The position numbers were made by a program, and so were the translations under genes. A DNA stretch of 37,142 nucleotides from NCBI RefSeq assembly GCF_001434135.1, contig NZ_AZEB01000026.1:1-37142 (forward strand), read 5' to 3'. Source of the stretch: Lentilactobacillus kisonensis DSM 19906 = JCM 15041 (GTDB lineage: Bacteria; Bacillota; Bacilli; Lactobacillales; Lactobacillaceae). The first letter of the stretch is position 1. The number at the start of each line of letters is the position of its first letter. The notes under the pieces are model-generated. The model worked only from the letters and a program-made list of their open reading frames with translations, was not told where the DNA came from and made no database searches. This document shows positions 24,842 through 34,346 of the stretch, piece by piece.

Positions 24842-26800
24842 TTAGTTTGTCATATTTTCTAGTTGAAGGCTTTTTTCTTCCCAACTAGCTTCAGCTTCGT
24901 TAATTTTGTTATTAATTATTTCGAGTTGTTTCTGTAACTCTTGAAGTTTGCCGACATCGTTAAATACGTCAGGCTTCGTCATTTCAGTTTCGATTTTTTC
25001 TTTTGATTGAGAAAACTGATCGAGTTGAGCTTCTAAGTCAGCGACTTCTCTGGTAAGTTTTCGGTGTTCTTTTTGTTCCTGCTTATTAATTTGATAATTC
25101 TGTTTGTCAGCAGTTGCGGCGGTGACTTTTGGTTCAACCGGATTCTGGGCCTGTTGCTTTGCTGCCTCATGTTCCTTGATGGCAATCAACTCCGCTTTTT
25201 TATCAACATAATAATCATAATTTCCTAAGTAAGTCTTGGTACCGTCCTTAGATAATTCAACCACTGATGTCGCAATTTTATTGATAAAGTAACGATCATG
25301 TGAAACGAAGAGAATTGTGCCGTCGAAATTATTGAGGGCTTTTTCCAACACTTCTCGGCTATCAATATCTAAATGGTTAGTTGGTTCATCTAAAATAAGA
25401 AAGTTATTGTGTTGTAGAGCAAGCTTGGTCAGTAGCAGACGCGCTTTTTCACCACCAGAGAGGTCATGAACCATTTTGGCAACATCGTCTCCTGAAAAAA
25501 GAAAACTACCTAAAATGCTTCTAATATCACCTTCGGGAGTGGTAGGGTGATCATCCCATAATTCGCTAAGAACGGTTTTTGATGCATGCAAGGAAGCCTG
25601 TTCTTGATCATAGTAGCCAGTATCGACACCGGTTCCAAACTGAGCGGCTCCTTTGATAAACGGGATAATCCCTAAAATACTTTTTAGGAGCGTTGATTTG
25701 CCAACACCATTTGGACCAACGATTGCAATTGATTGATGCCGCTTAACGTCTAGGTTAACTGGTTCTGAGAGGATGGTTGTGTAGCCAACAGCGGCGTTAG
25801 TGACGTTAAGGACGTTGTTACCGCTCTTGGATTTGGCAGTAAATCGGAATCTGGCTGTTTTGGTATCATCAGTTGGCTTGTCAAGTCGTTTCATTTTCTC
25901 AAGCTGTTTTCTTCTAGCTTGGGCTTGCTTAGTAGTGGATGCCCGTACGATATTTTTATCGACAAATGTCTGCAATTTTTCAATCTGGGTTTGCTGTTTT
26001 TCATATTCTTTCCATTGTTGGGAAAGCTGAGTTGCTTTTTTCTTGGTGTAATCAGAATAGTTTCCATTGAAATGTTGCAAAGTACCGTTTGCTAACTCAT
26101 AGATTTCATTCACGATTCGGTCAAGAAAATAGCGATCATGGGAAATGATGAGAAGTGCACCACGATAGTTTTGGATATAACCTTCCAGCCAAGTAATTGT
26201 TTCGACGTCTAAGTGGTTAGTGGGCTCATCCAGGATCAATAAGTCAGGCTTTTCTAATAGTAGTTTGGCTAATGCGAGTTGTGTTTTTTGACCACCGGAA
26301 AGTTCATTGATTGGCCGATCATAATCAGCCTGCTCAAAACCGAATCCATGGAGAACGCCGCGGATTTCTGCGTCATAGCCATAACCGTTATGCTGCTCAA
26401 AGTCGGCTCGAATATTGTCATATTGTGAAGAAATTTGGGCGTACGCTTCTGAATTAGGGTCAATTGTTGCCGCACTCATTTGTTCTTCGAGTTCGTGGAT
26501 TTTTTGTTCCTGTTGTTTTAATTTGGCGAAAACGGCTGCCATTTCTGCGTAAATTGATTTGTCAGAGTCTAAGCCAGTATCCTGGGCTAAATATCCAATT
26601 GACAGGTTTTTCTTCTTAACAACTTGGCCACCGTCGACAGATTGTTCACCGATTATCATTTTGACCAGAGTGGATTTTCCGGCGCCATTGCGCCCAACGA
26701 GTGCAATTCGACTTTTTTCTTGGACAGCCATATTCACATTTGAGAAAATTTCTTCTCCATTGAATCTTTTCGTTAAATCTTGGGCTTGTAAAATTATCAA
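24842..26800 (-). CDS. ABC-F family ATPase (YdiF/Uup-like)
   Basis: A soluble protein with two ABC ATPase domains and no membrane segments, expected to act on ribosomes. The first domain has Walker A GRNGAGKST (36-44), LSGGQKTQLALAKLLL and DEPTNHLD; the second has GPNGVGKST, LSGGEKARLLLTKLAL and a second DEPTNHLD. The linker between them (near KIQTFVDKN-like ETLQTFVDKNIVRASTTKQ) is the ABC-F signature arm, and the last about 90 residues form a coiled coil as in Uup. I start at the TTG at 26800, eight nt after AAAGGTGG. The divergent position from rex matches ydiF of Bacillus. Antibiotic-resistance ABC-F proteins share this fold, but the context favours a housekeeping member. Confidence 0.92.
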   Translation of the reverse strand: MIILQAQDLTKRFNGEEIFSNVNMAVQEKSRIALVGRNGAGKSTLVKMIIGEQSVDGGQVVKKKNLSIGYLAQDTGLDSDKSIYAEMAAVFAKLKQQEQKIHELEEQMSAATIDPNSEAYAQISSQYDNIRADFEQHNGYGYDAEIRGVLHGFGFEQADYDRPINELSGGQKTQLALAKLLLEKPDLLILDEPTNHLDVETITWLEGYIQNYRGALLIISHDRYFLDRIVNEIYELANGTLQHFNGNYSDYTKKKATQLSQQWKEYEKQQTQIEKLQTFVDKNIVRASTTKQAQARRKQLEKMKRLDKPTDDTKTARFRFTAKSKSGNNVLNVTNAAVGYTTILSEPVNLDVKRHQSIAIVGPNGVGKSTLLKSILGIIPFIKGAAQFGTGVDTGYYDQEQASLHASKTVLSELWDDHPTTPEGDIRSILGSFLFSGDDVAKMVHDLSGGEKARLLLTKLALQHNNFLILDEPTNHLDIDSREVLEKALNNFDGTILFVSHDRYFINKIATSVVELSKDGTKTYLGNYDYYVDKKAELIAIKEHEAAKQQAQNPVEPKVTAATADKQNYQINKQEQKEHRKLTREVADLEAQLDQFSQSKEKIETEMTKPDVFNDVGKLQELQKQLEIINNKINEAEASWEEKSLQLENMTN

Positions 26801-26882
26801 ATTACTGGCCACCTTTCTAGCGTTCACATCCTATAATCTTATCATATTCTATCAATTAGCAATAATATATTGGCAGGATTAC

Positions 26883-26900
26883 TTGAAATGTATTTCACAA
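26883..26900. promoter_or_regulatory. Candidate Rex operator (ROP) upstream of rex
   Basis: TTGAAATGTATTTCACAA matches the known Rex site TTGTGA-N6-TCACAA at 10 of the 12 defined positions, with one perfect half-site. It overlaps the region of the likely rex -35 (TTCACA 26894-26899, 16 nt before TAGAAT 26916-26921), which suggests autoregulation. It also lies between rex and the divergent ABC-F gene. Confidence 0.65.
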
Positions 26901-26921
26901 GGTGGCATGATATGGTAGAAT
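26894..26921 (+). promoter_or_regulatory. Probable rex promoter
   Basis: TTCACA (26894-26899), 16 nt and TAGAAT (26916-26921). It overlaps the Rex-type operator. Weak by consensus but well placed. Confidence 0.4.
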
Positions 26922-26987
26922 GATAAATAAAGATGAGTTCACAAAGTACTTAATTTTTATAAAATACGATCCACAGGAGGGAACTTT

Positions 26988-27620
26988 TTGACAGCCGAAA
27001 ACATTCCAAGAGCAACCGCAAAACGATTGCCAATTTATTATCGATACTTAAATATCTTACACGATACCGGAAAACAGCGAATCTCTTCCACGGAGTTGGC
27101 GGAGGCGGTTCAAGTTGATTCCGCAACGATTCGACGTGACTTTTCATACTTTGGGGCCCTTGGTAAGCGAGGCTATGGGTATGATGTTGATAGTTTGCTG
27201 AACTTTTTCAAGCAAATTTTAAATCAGGAACACTTAACCAACGTTGCGCTAATTGGGGTTGGAAATTTAGGTCATGCACTTTTGAACTTTAATTTTCACA
27301 AGGATAGTAACGTTCGCATTTCAGCGGCTTTTGATACCAATGATCAAATTATTAATACCGTTGAAGATGGTGTTCCCGTATACCCAATTTCTGAATTGGC
27401 AGACCAATTACATGAGCAGCAGATTCAAGTGGTTATCTTAACAGTGCCATCAAGTGCCGCTCAAGAAGTTGCAGACGCTGCCGTAGCTGGTGGGGTGAAG
27501 GGGATCCTCAATTTTACGTCGATTCGAATTTCGGTTCCGGATAAGGTTTTAGTTCAGAACGTTGATTTAACCAACGAGTTGCAAACGTTAATCTACTTTA
27601 TTGATAATTTTAGCAAGTAG
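26988..27620 (+). CDS. rex: Redox-sensing transcriptional repressor Rex
   Basis: Binds DNA when NAD+ is high and releases it when NADH accumulates, controlling fermentation and anaerobic genes. The 210-residue protein has an N-terminal winged helix ([21 protein letters not shown], about 34-54) and a Rossmann domain with GVGNLG (90-95) for NADH. The C-terminal helix ([11 protein letters not shown]) mediates the domain swap in known structures. The start is TTG, 26988, with GGAGGGA upstream. A Rex-type operator lies in its own promoter. The position upstream of groES-groEL matches Bacillus. Confidence 0.97.
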   Translation: MTAENIPRATAKRLPIYYRYLNILHDTGKQRISSTELAEAVQVDSATIRRDFSYFGALGKRGYGYDVDSLLNFFKQILNQEHLTNVALIGVGNLGHALLNFNFHKDSNVRISAAFDTNDQIINTVEDGVPVYPISELADQLHEQQIQVVILTVPSSAAQEVADAAVAGGVKGILNFTSIRISVPDKVLVQNVDLTNELQTLIYFIDNFSK

Positions 27621-27657
27621 TTTCAAAATGATTAGAATGGCTACGATGTTTATCGAT

Positions 27658-27707
27658 GGGGCTTTATGTTAATTCCAGTTTTTGGAATAATATAAAGCTT
27701 CTTTTTT
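27658..27707 (+). terminator. rex terminator
   Basis: GGCTTTATGTTAATTCC pairs with GGAATAATATAAAGCTT (a few wobble or mismatched positions) around a short loop, followed by CTTTTTT. Confidence 0.8.
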
Positions 27708-27839
27708 GGTTAACTTAAGTTTTGGTGAACAACCTGTTTATGAATGATGGTTAGTGATTGAAAACGGTTTATATCGCTGAAAGTCAACTTTGTCTCAACT
27801 GATTTTAGCGGGTAGCTTTCAATATTTTCCAATAAATCC
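27708..27839. other. Spacer between rex terminator and groES promoter
   Basis: About 130 bp without a gene. TGAAAACGGTTTAT (27759-27772) resembles a cre site except at its last two conserved bases; it is not called. Nothing else was recognised. Confidence 0.4.
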
Positions 27840-27868
27840 TTGCAATTGGGACGAAAAAATAATATATT
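27840..27868 (+). promoter_or_regulatory. groES-groEL sigma-A promoter
   Basis: TTGCAA (27840-27845), 17 nt and TATATT (27863-27868) lie just before the CIRCE element, the standard arrangement for HrcA-controlled chaperonin operons. Confidence 0.75.
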
Positions 27869-27879
27869 ATAAGCAGTGA

Positions 27880-27906
27880 TTAGCACTTCTGTCATTCAAG
27901 TGCTAA
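27880..27906. promoter_or_regulatory. CIRCE element (HrcA operator)
   Basis: TTAGCACTT, nine bases, AAGTGCTAA: a perfect inverted repeat that differs from the textbook CIRCE only at the inner C/G pair. It covers the predicted transcription start region of groES. HrcA represses here until heat shock titrates GroEL. hrcA itself is outside the window. Confidence 0.95.
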
Positions 27907-27941
27907 TGATGCTAAAAATAGTTGTAAATGGAGGGACTAAC

Positions 27942-28226
27942 GTGTTAAAACCATTAGGTGATCGTGTAATTATCGAAACAGAAAAAGAAGAAGAAAAGTC
28001 GGTTGGTGGCATTGTATTAGCTGATAATGCTAAGAAGAAGCCACAAGCTGGTACCGTTGTTGCTGTTGGTGATGGCCGCGTTTTAGATAATGGTCAAAAA
28101 GTTGCGCCAGTTGTTAAAAAGGGCGACAAGGTGATGTTCGATAAGTACGCAGGTACTGAGATCGAGGACAACGATGAATCCTATCTAGTTTTACATGAAA
28201 AAGATATTGTCGCAATTGTTGAATAA
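27942..28226 (+). CDS. groES: Co-chaperonin GroES
   Basis: Heptameric lid for the GroEL chamber. The 94-residue product begins at the GTG at 27942 ([11 protein letters not shown]), with GGAGGGA eight nt upstream. The mobile loop ([19 protein letters not shown]) and the [16 protein letters not shown] segment are characteristic. An apparent in-frame extension upstream overlaps the CIRCE site and is not a real start. First gene of a CIRCE-controlled operon. Confidence 0.97.
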   Translation: MLKPLGDRVIIETEKEEEKSVGGIVLADNAKKKPQAGTVVAVGDGRVLDNGQKVAPVVKKGDKVMFDKYAGTEIEDNDESYLVLHEKDIVAIVE

Positions 28227-28276
28227 TCCTTTGCGAAATAATCAGCATCATTAATTTCTATAATAAATCAAAATAA

Positions 28277-29923
<1,647 letters not shown>

Positions 29924-29976
29924 TTTAAAAGTTACGTCAGTAGTTGATTAAGGATTAATTTTAGCTACTAAATATT

Positions 29977-30024
29977 AAAAAGACCAAGTGATGAATGCAT
30001 CTTATTCACCATTTGGTCTTTTTA
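29977..30024 (+). terminator. groESL terminator
   Basis: AAAAGACCAAGTGATGAAT pairs with TTCACCATTTGGTCTTTTT with minor mismatches, around a short loop, ending in a T run. The A run on the left makes it potentially bidirectional. Confidence 0.85.
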
Positions 30025-30209
30025 ATATATGCTGGCAATAATTGACTTCTGGCAGAGAAACTTTTTGCTGCAAGTCACTGATTAAAAAAGGGTACCGGTT
30101 TAATCAAATATAACGTGATTCTAAAGAAGGGTTAACTTATGAGGTTGTCGCAAGCTTTTTTGTGTTGTATGGTGTATTTATGTGCTATCTTACAACTGCA
30201 TATCAAGAC
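30025..30209. other. Noncoding stretch upstream of kimA
   Basis: About 185 bp ahead of the predicted kimA promoter. No ydaO-type c-di-AMP riboswitch could be recognised. A short open frame starting at 30139 has an upstream AAGAAGGG but runs out of frame into kimA and resembles nothing I know, so it is not called a gene. Confidence 0.4.
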
Positions 30210-30238
30210 TTGTTTTTGCTACCAAGAAGGACTATTAT
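30210..30238 (+). promoter_or_regulatory. Probable kimA promoter
   Basis: TTGTTT (30210-30215), 17 nt and TATTAT (30233-30238) predict a start near 30245, leaving a leader of about 40 nt. This is too short for a full riboswitch. Confidence 0.6.
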
Positions 30239-30286
30239 TTTATGGTTCACTACGAATGGTAGATTATTATAAAGGAGTAACGATTT

Positions 30287-32128
30287 ATGTGGCGATATTT
30301 AAAACGGTTTTTAATCGGAAAACCGCTAAAAACCACTGATGAAGGTGGTCAATCCCTAACAAAATTTAAGGCACTGGCTTTATTATCTTCCGATGCTCTT
30401 TCGTCAGTGGCTTATGGTACTGAACAGATTACAACAATTTTGATCACTTTATCCGCTGCAGCACTGATGTATCAAATCTGGGTTGCTGCGCTTGTTTTAG
30501 TACTCTTAGCTGCTATTACCTTGTCTTATCAACAAATTATTCATGCTTACCCATCTGGTGGTGGGGCATATGTTGTTGCGAGCACTAATTGGGGTGAACG
30601 GGCGGGCTTAATTGCTGGTGGTTCGCTGTTGGTTGACTATATGTTAACCGTGGCTGTATCAACGACGTCTGCAACTGAAGCAATCACTTCTGCGATCCCG
30701 TCGCTTTATTCTCATCAGGTCTTGATTTCTTGTTTGATTGTTGTCTTGATCATGCTGCTCAATCTGAGGGGAATCCGCGAGTCGGCTTCGTTTTTGACGT
30801 TGCCAGTTTACCTTTTCATTGTGATGATTATTGGAATGGTTATTTATGGTGGGTTCAACATTGCAACGGGTAATATTCAGTATCACGCGGCTGCTCACAT
30901 TGGCGCGCCCGTTGAAGGGATGACATTGATCCTGTTCTTCCGGGCATTCTCGTCTGGGTCGTCTTCTTTGACCGGTGTTGAAGCTATTAGTAATGCGGTT
31001 CCAAACTTTAAATCACCAAAGAGCAAAAATGCTTCTGCAACGTTGGCAATTATGGCAACCATCTTAGCTTGCTTCTTCGGTGGAATTACCTACATGAGTT
31101 ATTACATGGGAATTGTTCCGAATAGTCATGAGACGGTGTTGTCGCAAATCGGGGTTAACGTTTTTGGACACGGTATTATTTACTACGTTTTGCAATTATC
31201 TACCGCAATGATTTTGGCGGTTGCCGCCAATACTGGATTTTCTGCTTTCCCAATTCTTGCCTACAATTTGGCAAAAGATAAGTTTTTGCCGCATGCTTAT
31301 TTAGACAAAGGAGATCGGCTAGGGTATTCAAACGGAATTATTTCGTTGGCTATCGGCGCGATTGTGTTAATTCAAATATTTGGTGGGCGAACGAATTCAT
31401 TGATTCCGCTATATGCAGTTGGTGTGTTCATTCCGTTTACGCTTTCTCAGTCTGGAATGATCATTCATTGGTATCGTAATCGAGGAAAGAGCTGGCAGTT
31501 AAAATCAGTCATCAACTTTATTGGGGCGTTTATTTCCCTTGCCTTAGTGACGTGTTTATTCTTGTTACGCTTTCCAAACGTCTGGCCTTACTTGATTGTC
31601 ATGCCGATCTTGATTCATATTTTTTATAAAATCAATTGGCACTACAAGCGGGTAGCTGAGCAACTACGGGTGATTGAAGATAATACTGAAATTACCGCCA
31701 CTCATCATTTTGATGGCTCAACCGTTGTCGTTTTGGTTGGCGGGGTAACGCGAGTAACGGCTAATGCAATTAGTTATGCCCAGTCAATTGGTGATTATGT
31801 GATTGCGATGCACGTTTCCTTTGACTCTAATCCGGAAAAAGAACACAAGACATCTGAAGAGTTTAAAAAGGAATTTCCGGATGTTCGGTTTGTTGATATT
31901 CATTCGTCTTACCGGTCAATTGCTCAGCCAACGTTAAGATTTTGCGACGTGATTGCAAAACGGGCGGCAGATCGGAACTATTCAACAACCGTTCTCGTTC
32001 CGCAATTTGTTCCTCGGCATCGTTGGGAGAATATCCTGCATAACCAAACAAGTTTGCGGTTACGAACCATCCTGAATTCGCGACAGAATATCATTATTTC
32101 CACTTATAATTACCACCTTCGTGAGTAG
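30287..32128 (+). CDS. kimA: KimA-like potassium importer (APC superfamily)
   Basis: A 613-residue membrane protein closely following the KimA (YdaO) potassium:proton symporter. The N-terminus (LTKFKALALLSSDALSSVAY), SSLTGVEAISNAVPNFKSP, NTGFSAFPILAYNLAKD, RLGYSNGIISL and LIPLYAVGVFIPFTLSQSGM correspond to KimA segments. About twelve helices are followed by a C-terminal cytosolic domain (from about residue 460, with HVSFDSN, HSSYRSI and VPQFVPRHRWENILHN), the part that binds c-di-AMP and inhibits transport in the studied homologues. AAAGGAG lies upstream of the ATG. It is monocistronic. The substrate is inferred from homology recalled without a search. Confidence 0.87.
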   Translation: MWRYLKRFLIGKPLKTTDEGGQSLTKFKALALLSSDALSSVAYGTEQITTILITLSAAALMYQIWVAALVLVLLAAITLSYQQIIHAYPSGGGAYVVASTNWGERAGLIAGGSLLVDYMLTVAVSTTSATEAITSAIPSLYSHQVLISCLIVVLIMLLNLRGIRESASFLTLPVYLFIVMIIGMVIYGGFNIATGNIQYHAAAHIGAPVEGMTLILFFRAFSSGSSSLTGVEAISNAVPNFKSPKSKNASATLAIMATILACFFGGITYMSYYMGIVPNSHETVLSQIGVNVFGHGIIYYVLQLSTAMILAVAANTGFSAFPILAYNLAKDKFLPHAYLDKGDRLGYSNGIISLAIGAIVLIQIFGGRTNSLIPLYAVGVFIPFTLSQSGMIIHWYRNRGKSWQLKSVINFIGAFISLALVTCLFLLRFPNVWPYLIVMPILIHIFYKINWHYKRVAEQLRVIEDNTEITATHHFDGSTVVVLVGGVTRVTANAISYAQSIGDYVIAMHVSFDSNPEKEHKTSEEFKKEFPDVRFVDIHSSYRSIAQPTLRFCDVIAKRAADRNYSTTVLVPQFVPRHRWENILHNQTSLRLRTILNSRQNIIISTYNYHLRE

Positions 32129-32178
32129 TCTTTATAATTTGATTAAATTAGTTATAAAAAATTAACGTGATTTATAAT

Positions 32179-32233
32179 ATAGGGGTTTCGCAATTCAGAG
32201 TGTACTTGGGAATTTGAATTGCGAAGCCCCTAT
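32179..32233. repeat. 19-bp inverted repeat without U-tract, after kimA
   Basis: ATAGGGGTTTCGCAATTCA (32179-32197) pairs with TGAATTGCGAAGCCCCTAT (32215-32233) over 19 bp with one G-U pair and a 17-nt loop. Neither side carries a proper T run, so it does not look like a classical terminator even though it follows kimA. Confidence 0.7.
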
Positions 32234-32353
32234 GTTGTTGTGGCAGAGTTATTTAGTTTTGGGGATAAATTCAATCCGTCTTCTTTATGTGAGTGTCGCT
32301 AAGCACAAAATTGGTAACGTACGAAATAACCTATTTTTACAATCAGTGACGGC

Positions 32354-32382
32354 TTGTTTTTATCATTTGTCGTTTGTATAAT
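32354..32382 (+). promoter_or_regulatory. tagO promoter
   Basis: TTGTTT (32354-32359), 17 nt and a perfect TATAAT (32377-32382) predict a start near 32389, about 35 nt before the coding region. Confidence 0.7.
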
Positions 32383-32424
32383 TGATTTAATAATAAATGT
32401 TAGGAATTAAGTGAGGTTACAAAT

Positions 32425-33516
32425 TTGAAATTTGAAATCATTGTGTCATTATTCGCTACCATGATTCTTTCTGCGATATTAACCCCATTTATCCGCAAAC
32501 TGGCATTTGCTGTAGGTGCTGAAGATCGCCCTAACAAACGCCGTGTAAATAAAATCCCGATGCCAACGATTGGTGGGTTGGCAATTTTTATTGCCTACAC
32601 ATTTTGTACAATGGTTCTATTGAGAAACCAATTTCCAACCAAAATCTTATGGGGGATTTATGGTGGGGAAACGATTATTATCTTAACGGGAATTATTGAT
32701 GATATTTTTGAGTTGAAGCCCCGCCAGAAGGTTTTGGGGATTTCGATTGCGGCACTTTGGGTCTATTTTGCTGCTGGGGTGAAAATGACAACGATTACGC
32801 TGCCATTTTTAACAATTCATCTCGGATGGCTGAGCTTGCCAATTACCTGGATTTGGATTTTAGCCATTACCAATGCAGTTAACTTGATTGATGGCCTTGA
32901 TGGCCTGGCTACTGGGGTTGCCATTATTGCGATGACGACCATGGGAATTACAGGGATGTTTTTCTTAAATGTCGGCAATATCTTTGTTTCTATCATGATC
33001 TTTGCATTGGTTTCTTCATGTGTTGGGTTCTTACCATACAACTTTTTCCCAGCTAGAATATATCTAGGGGATACCGGGGCCCTGTTCATTGGGTTTATGA
33101 TGTCGGTATTTTCTCTATTTGGGCTAAAAAACGCAACGTTCATTACGCTTTTGATTCCTGTCATGATTTTAGGGGTGCCGATTACGGATACCGTCTTTGC
33201 AATTTTTCGGCGGTTATTGAATAAGGAACCCATCTCCCATGCTGATAAGCGTCACTTACATCACCGGCTGATGCAGATTGGGTTAACACATCGCCAGACG
33301 GTGTTGGTTATCTATGGCATCGCATTAATTTTTTCATTCATTTCATTGCTATACCCAATTTCACCACTGTGGGGGTCGATCTTGTTAACGATTGCCGTCT
33401 TAATTGGTCTGGAATTGTTTGTGGAAACGATTGGGTTAGTTGGTGAAGACCGTCAGCCGTTGTTAAATGGCATAAAAAAATTAGTTAAAGATACCACTAG
33501 TAAGGACAAGCGATAA
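32425..33516 (+). CDS. tagO: Undecaprenyl-phosphate GlcNAc-1-phosphate transferase (TagO/WecA family)
   Basis: Transfers GlcNAc-1-phosphate from UDP-GlcNAc to undecaprenyl phosphate, the first step of wall teichoic acid linkage-unit synthesis and of some polysaccharides. The 363-residue polytopic protein has the family motifs RRVNKIPMPTIGGLAIF (39-55), the Mg-binding DD pair at 92-93 (IIDDIFELKPRQK), NAVNLIDGLDGLA (150-162), YLGDTGALFIGF and HADKRHLHHRL. The start is TTG at 32425 with GAGGT upstream. Location near yigZ/comF matches Bacillus, where tagO is close to comF. Confidence 0.93.
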   Translation: MKFEIIVSLFATMILSAILTPFIRKLAFAVGAEDRPNKRRVNKIPMPTIGGLAIFIAYTFCTMVLLRNQFPTKILWGIYGGETIIILTGIIDDIFELKPRQKVLGISIAALWVYFAAGVKMTTITLPFLTIHLGWLSLPITWIWILAITNAVNLIDGLDGLATGVAIIAMTTMGITGMFFLNVGNIFVSIMIFALVSSCVGFLPYNFFPARIYLGDTGALFIGFMMSVFSLFGLKNATFITLLIPVMILGVPITDTVFAIFRRLLNKEPISHADKRHLHHRLMQIGLTHRQTVLVIYGIALIFSFISLLYPISPLWGSILLTIAVLIGLELFVETIGLVGEDRQPLLNGIKKLVKDTTSKDKR

Positions 33517-33561
33517 TTTGAGTTGTTATGATTGAGTTTAAAATTAGTTATGCTAAGCACT

Positions 33562-33619
33562 TAAAAGCGACCTAAGTATTCCAGCCTTTCAGATGGCTAG
33601 TTGCTTAGGTCGCTTTTTA
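33562..33619. terminator. Bidirectional terminator between tagO and yigZ
   Basis: AAAAGCGACCTAAG (33563-33576) pairs perfectly with CTTAGGTCGCTTTT (33604-33617), with a small inner AGCC/GGCT stem in the loop and A and T runs at the ends. It separates convergent genes. Confidence 0.85.
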
Positions 33620-33633
33620 GACGTTCATGTTAC

Positions 33634-34299
33634 TTATTCATGTTCTTCTTGCTGGCGTTCCTGTCTGGAAAAGGGGACTTCAAATACTTTGTTGAGGCCA
33701 GTTGCGTAATTAAATTGATCACTAAGAAGATCCTTGATTGCTTGAATGAATTTCGGAATGCCGCTTTCTTCAACTGCAATTGTAACCTTAATCTTATCTG
33801 TATAGCCAACGGTTTCGATTGGAACGTTGTTACTAGAAAGAAAGTATTTTAACTTATCAAACTGATTGTAGTCGATCGTCAAAAATAATTCCTTTTTGGT
33901 AACTAAATTAACAATTCCAAGCGTATCGATGGTCGTTGAAGTTGCATTGCTATAAGCGCGAATTAAGCCCCCAGCCCCCAACTTAATGCCGCCAAAGTAA
34001 CGAGTCACAACGGCAATGACGTTATGCAGTTCGTTTTTTTTCAAAACTTCCAAGATTGGAACGCCAGCAGTTCCAGATGGTTCGCCGTTGTCGCTTTCGC
34101 GTTGAATTTGGTCCGTATCGCCAAGCATGTACGCGAAGCAATTATGGTTGGCTTTTTCGTTTGCTTTACTAATTGTTTGAATGAGTTGTTTTGCTTGTTC
34201 CTCGGTTTCAATTCGTTGCATGTTACAGATAAAGCGGGATTTCTTGATATCAATTTCATGAGATCCTGCTTTTTTGATTGTTAAAAATGTTTCTGTCAA
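33634..34299 (-). CDS. YigZ/YvyE (IMPACT) family protein
   Basis: A 221-residue protein of the IMPACT/UPF0029 family, which has an N-terminal domain and a ferredoxin-like C-terminal domain. It contains SRFICNMQRIETEEQA, HNCFAYMLG, SDNGEPSGTAGVPILEVL and TRYFGGIKLGAGGLIRAYSNA, all diagnostic. A role in translation or RNA binding is suggested for homologues; the bacterial function is not settled. The start is TTG at 34299 with GGAGG seven nt upstream. It is divergent from comFA with only 47 bp between the starts, so their promoters must overlap each other or the coding regions. Confidence 0.9.
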   Translation of the reverse strand: MTETFLTIKKAGSHEIDIKKSRFICNMQRIETEEQAKQLIQTISKANEKANHNCFAYMLGDTDQIQRESDNGEPSGTAGVPILEVLKKNELHNVIAVVTRYFGGIKLGAGGLIRAYSNATSTTIDTLGIVNLVTKKELFLTIDYNQFDKLKYFLSSNNVPIETVGYTDKIKVTIAVEESGIPKFIQAIKDLLSDQFNYATGLNKVFEVPFSRQERQQEEHE

Positions 34300-34346
34300 A
34301 TAAATACCTCCAGTTAATCCGTAATTAATTATTGAGGTGAAGTTCT

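Noticed and set aside
27759..27772. cre-like TGAAAACGGTTTAT between rex and groES
   Set aside because: The last two conserved positions fail and the site is about 70 bp upstream of the groES -35. A chance match is likely.
30139..30339. 66-codon open frame overlapping the kimA start
   Set aside because: It begins upstream of the predicted kimA transcription start, overlaps kimA out of frame and resembles no known family. A leader peptide cannot be excluded but is not supported.
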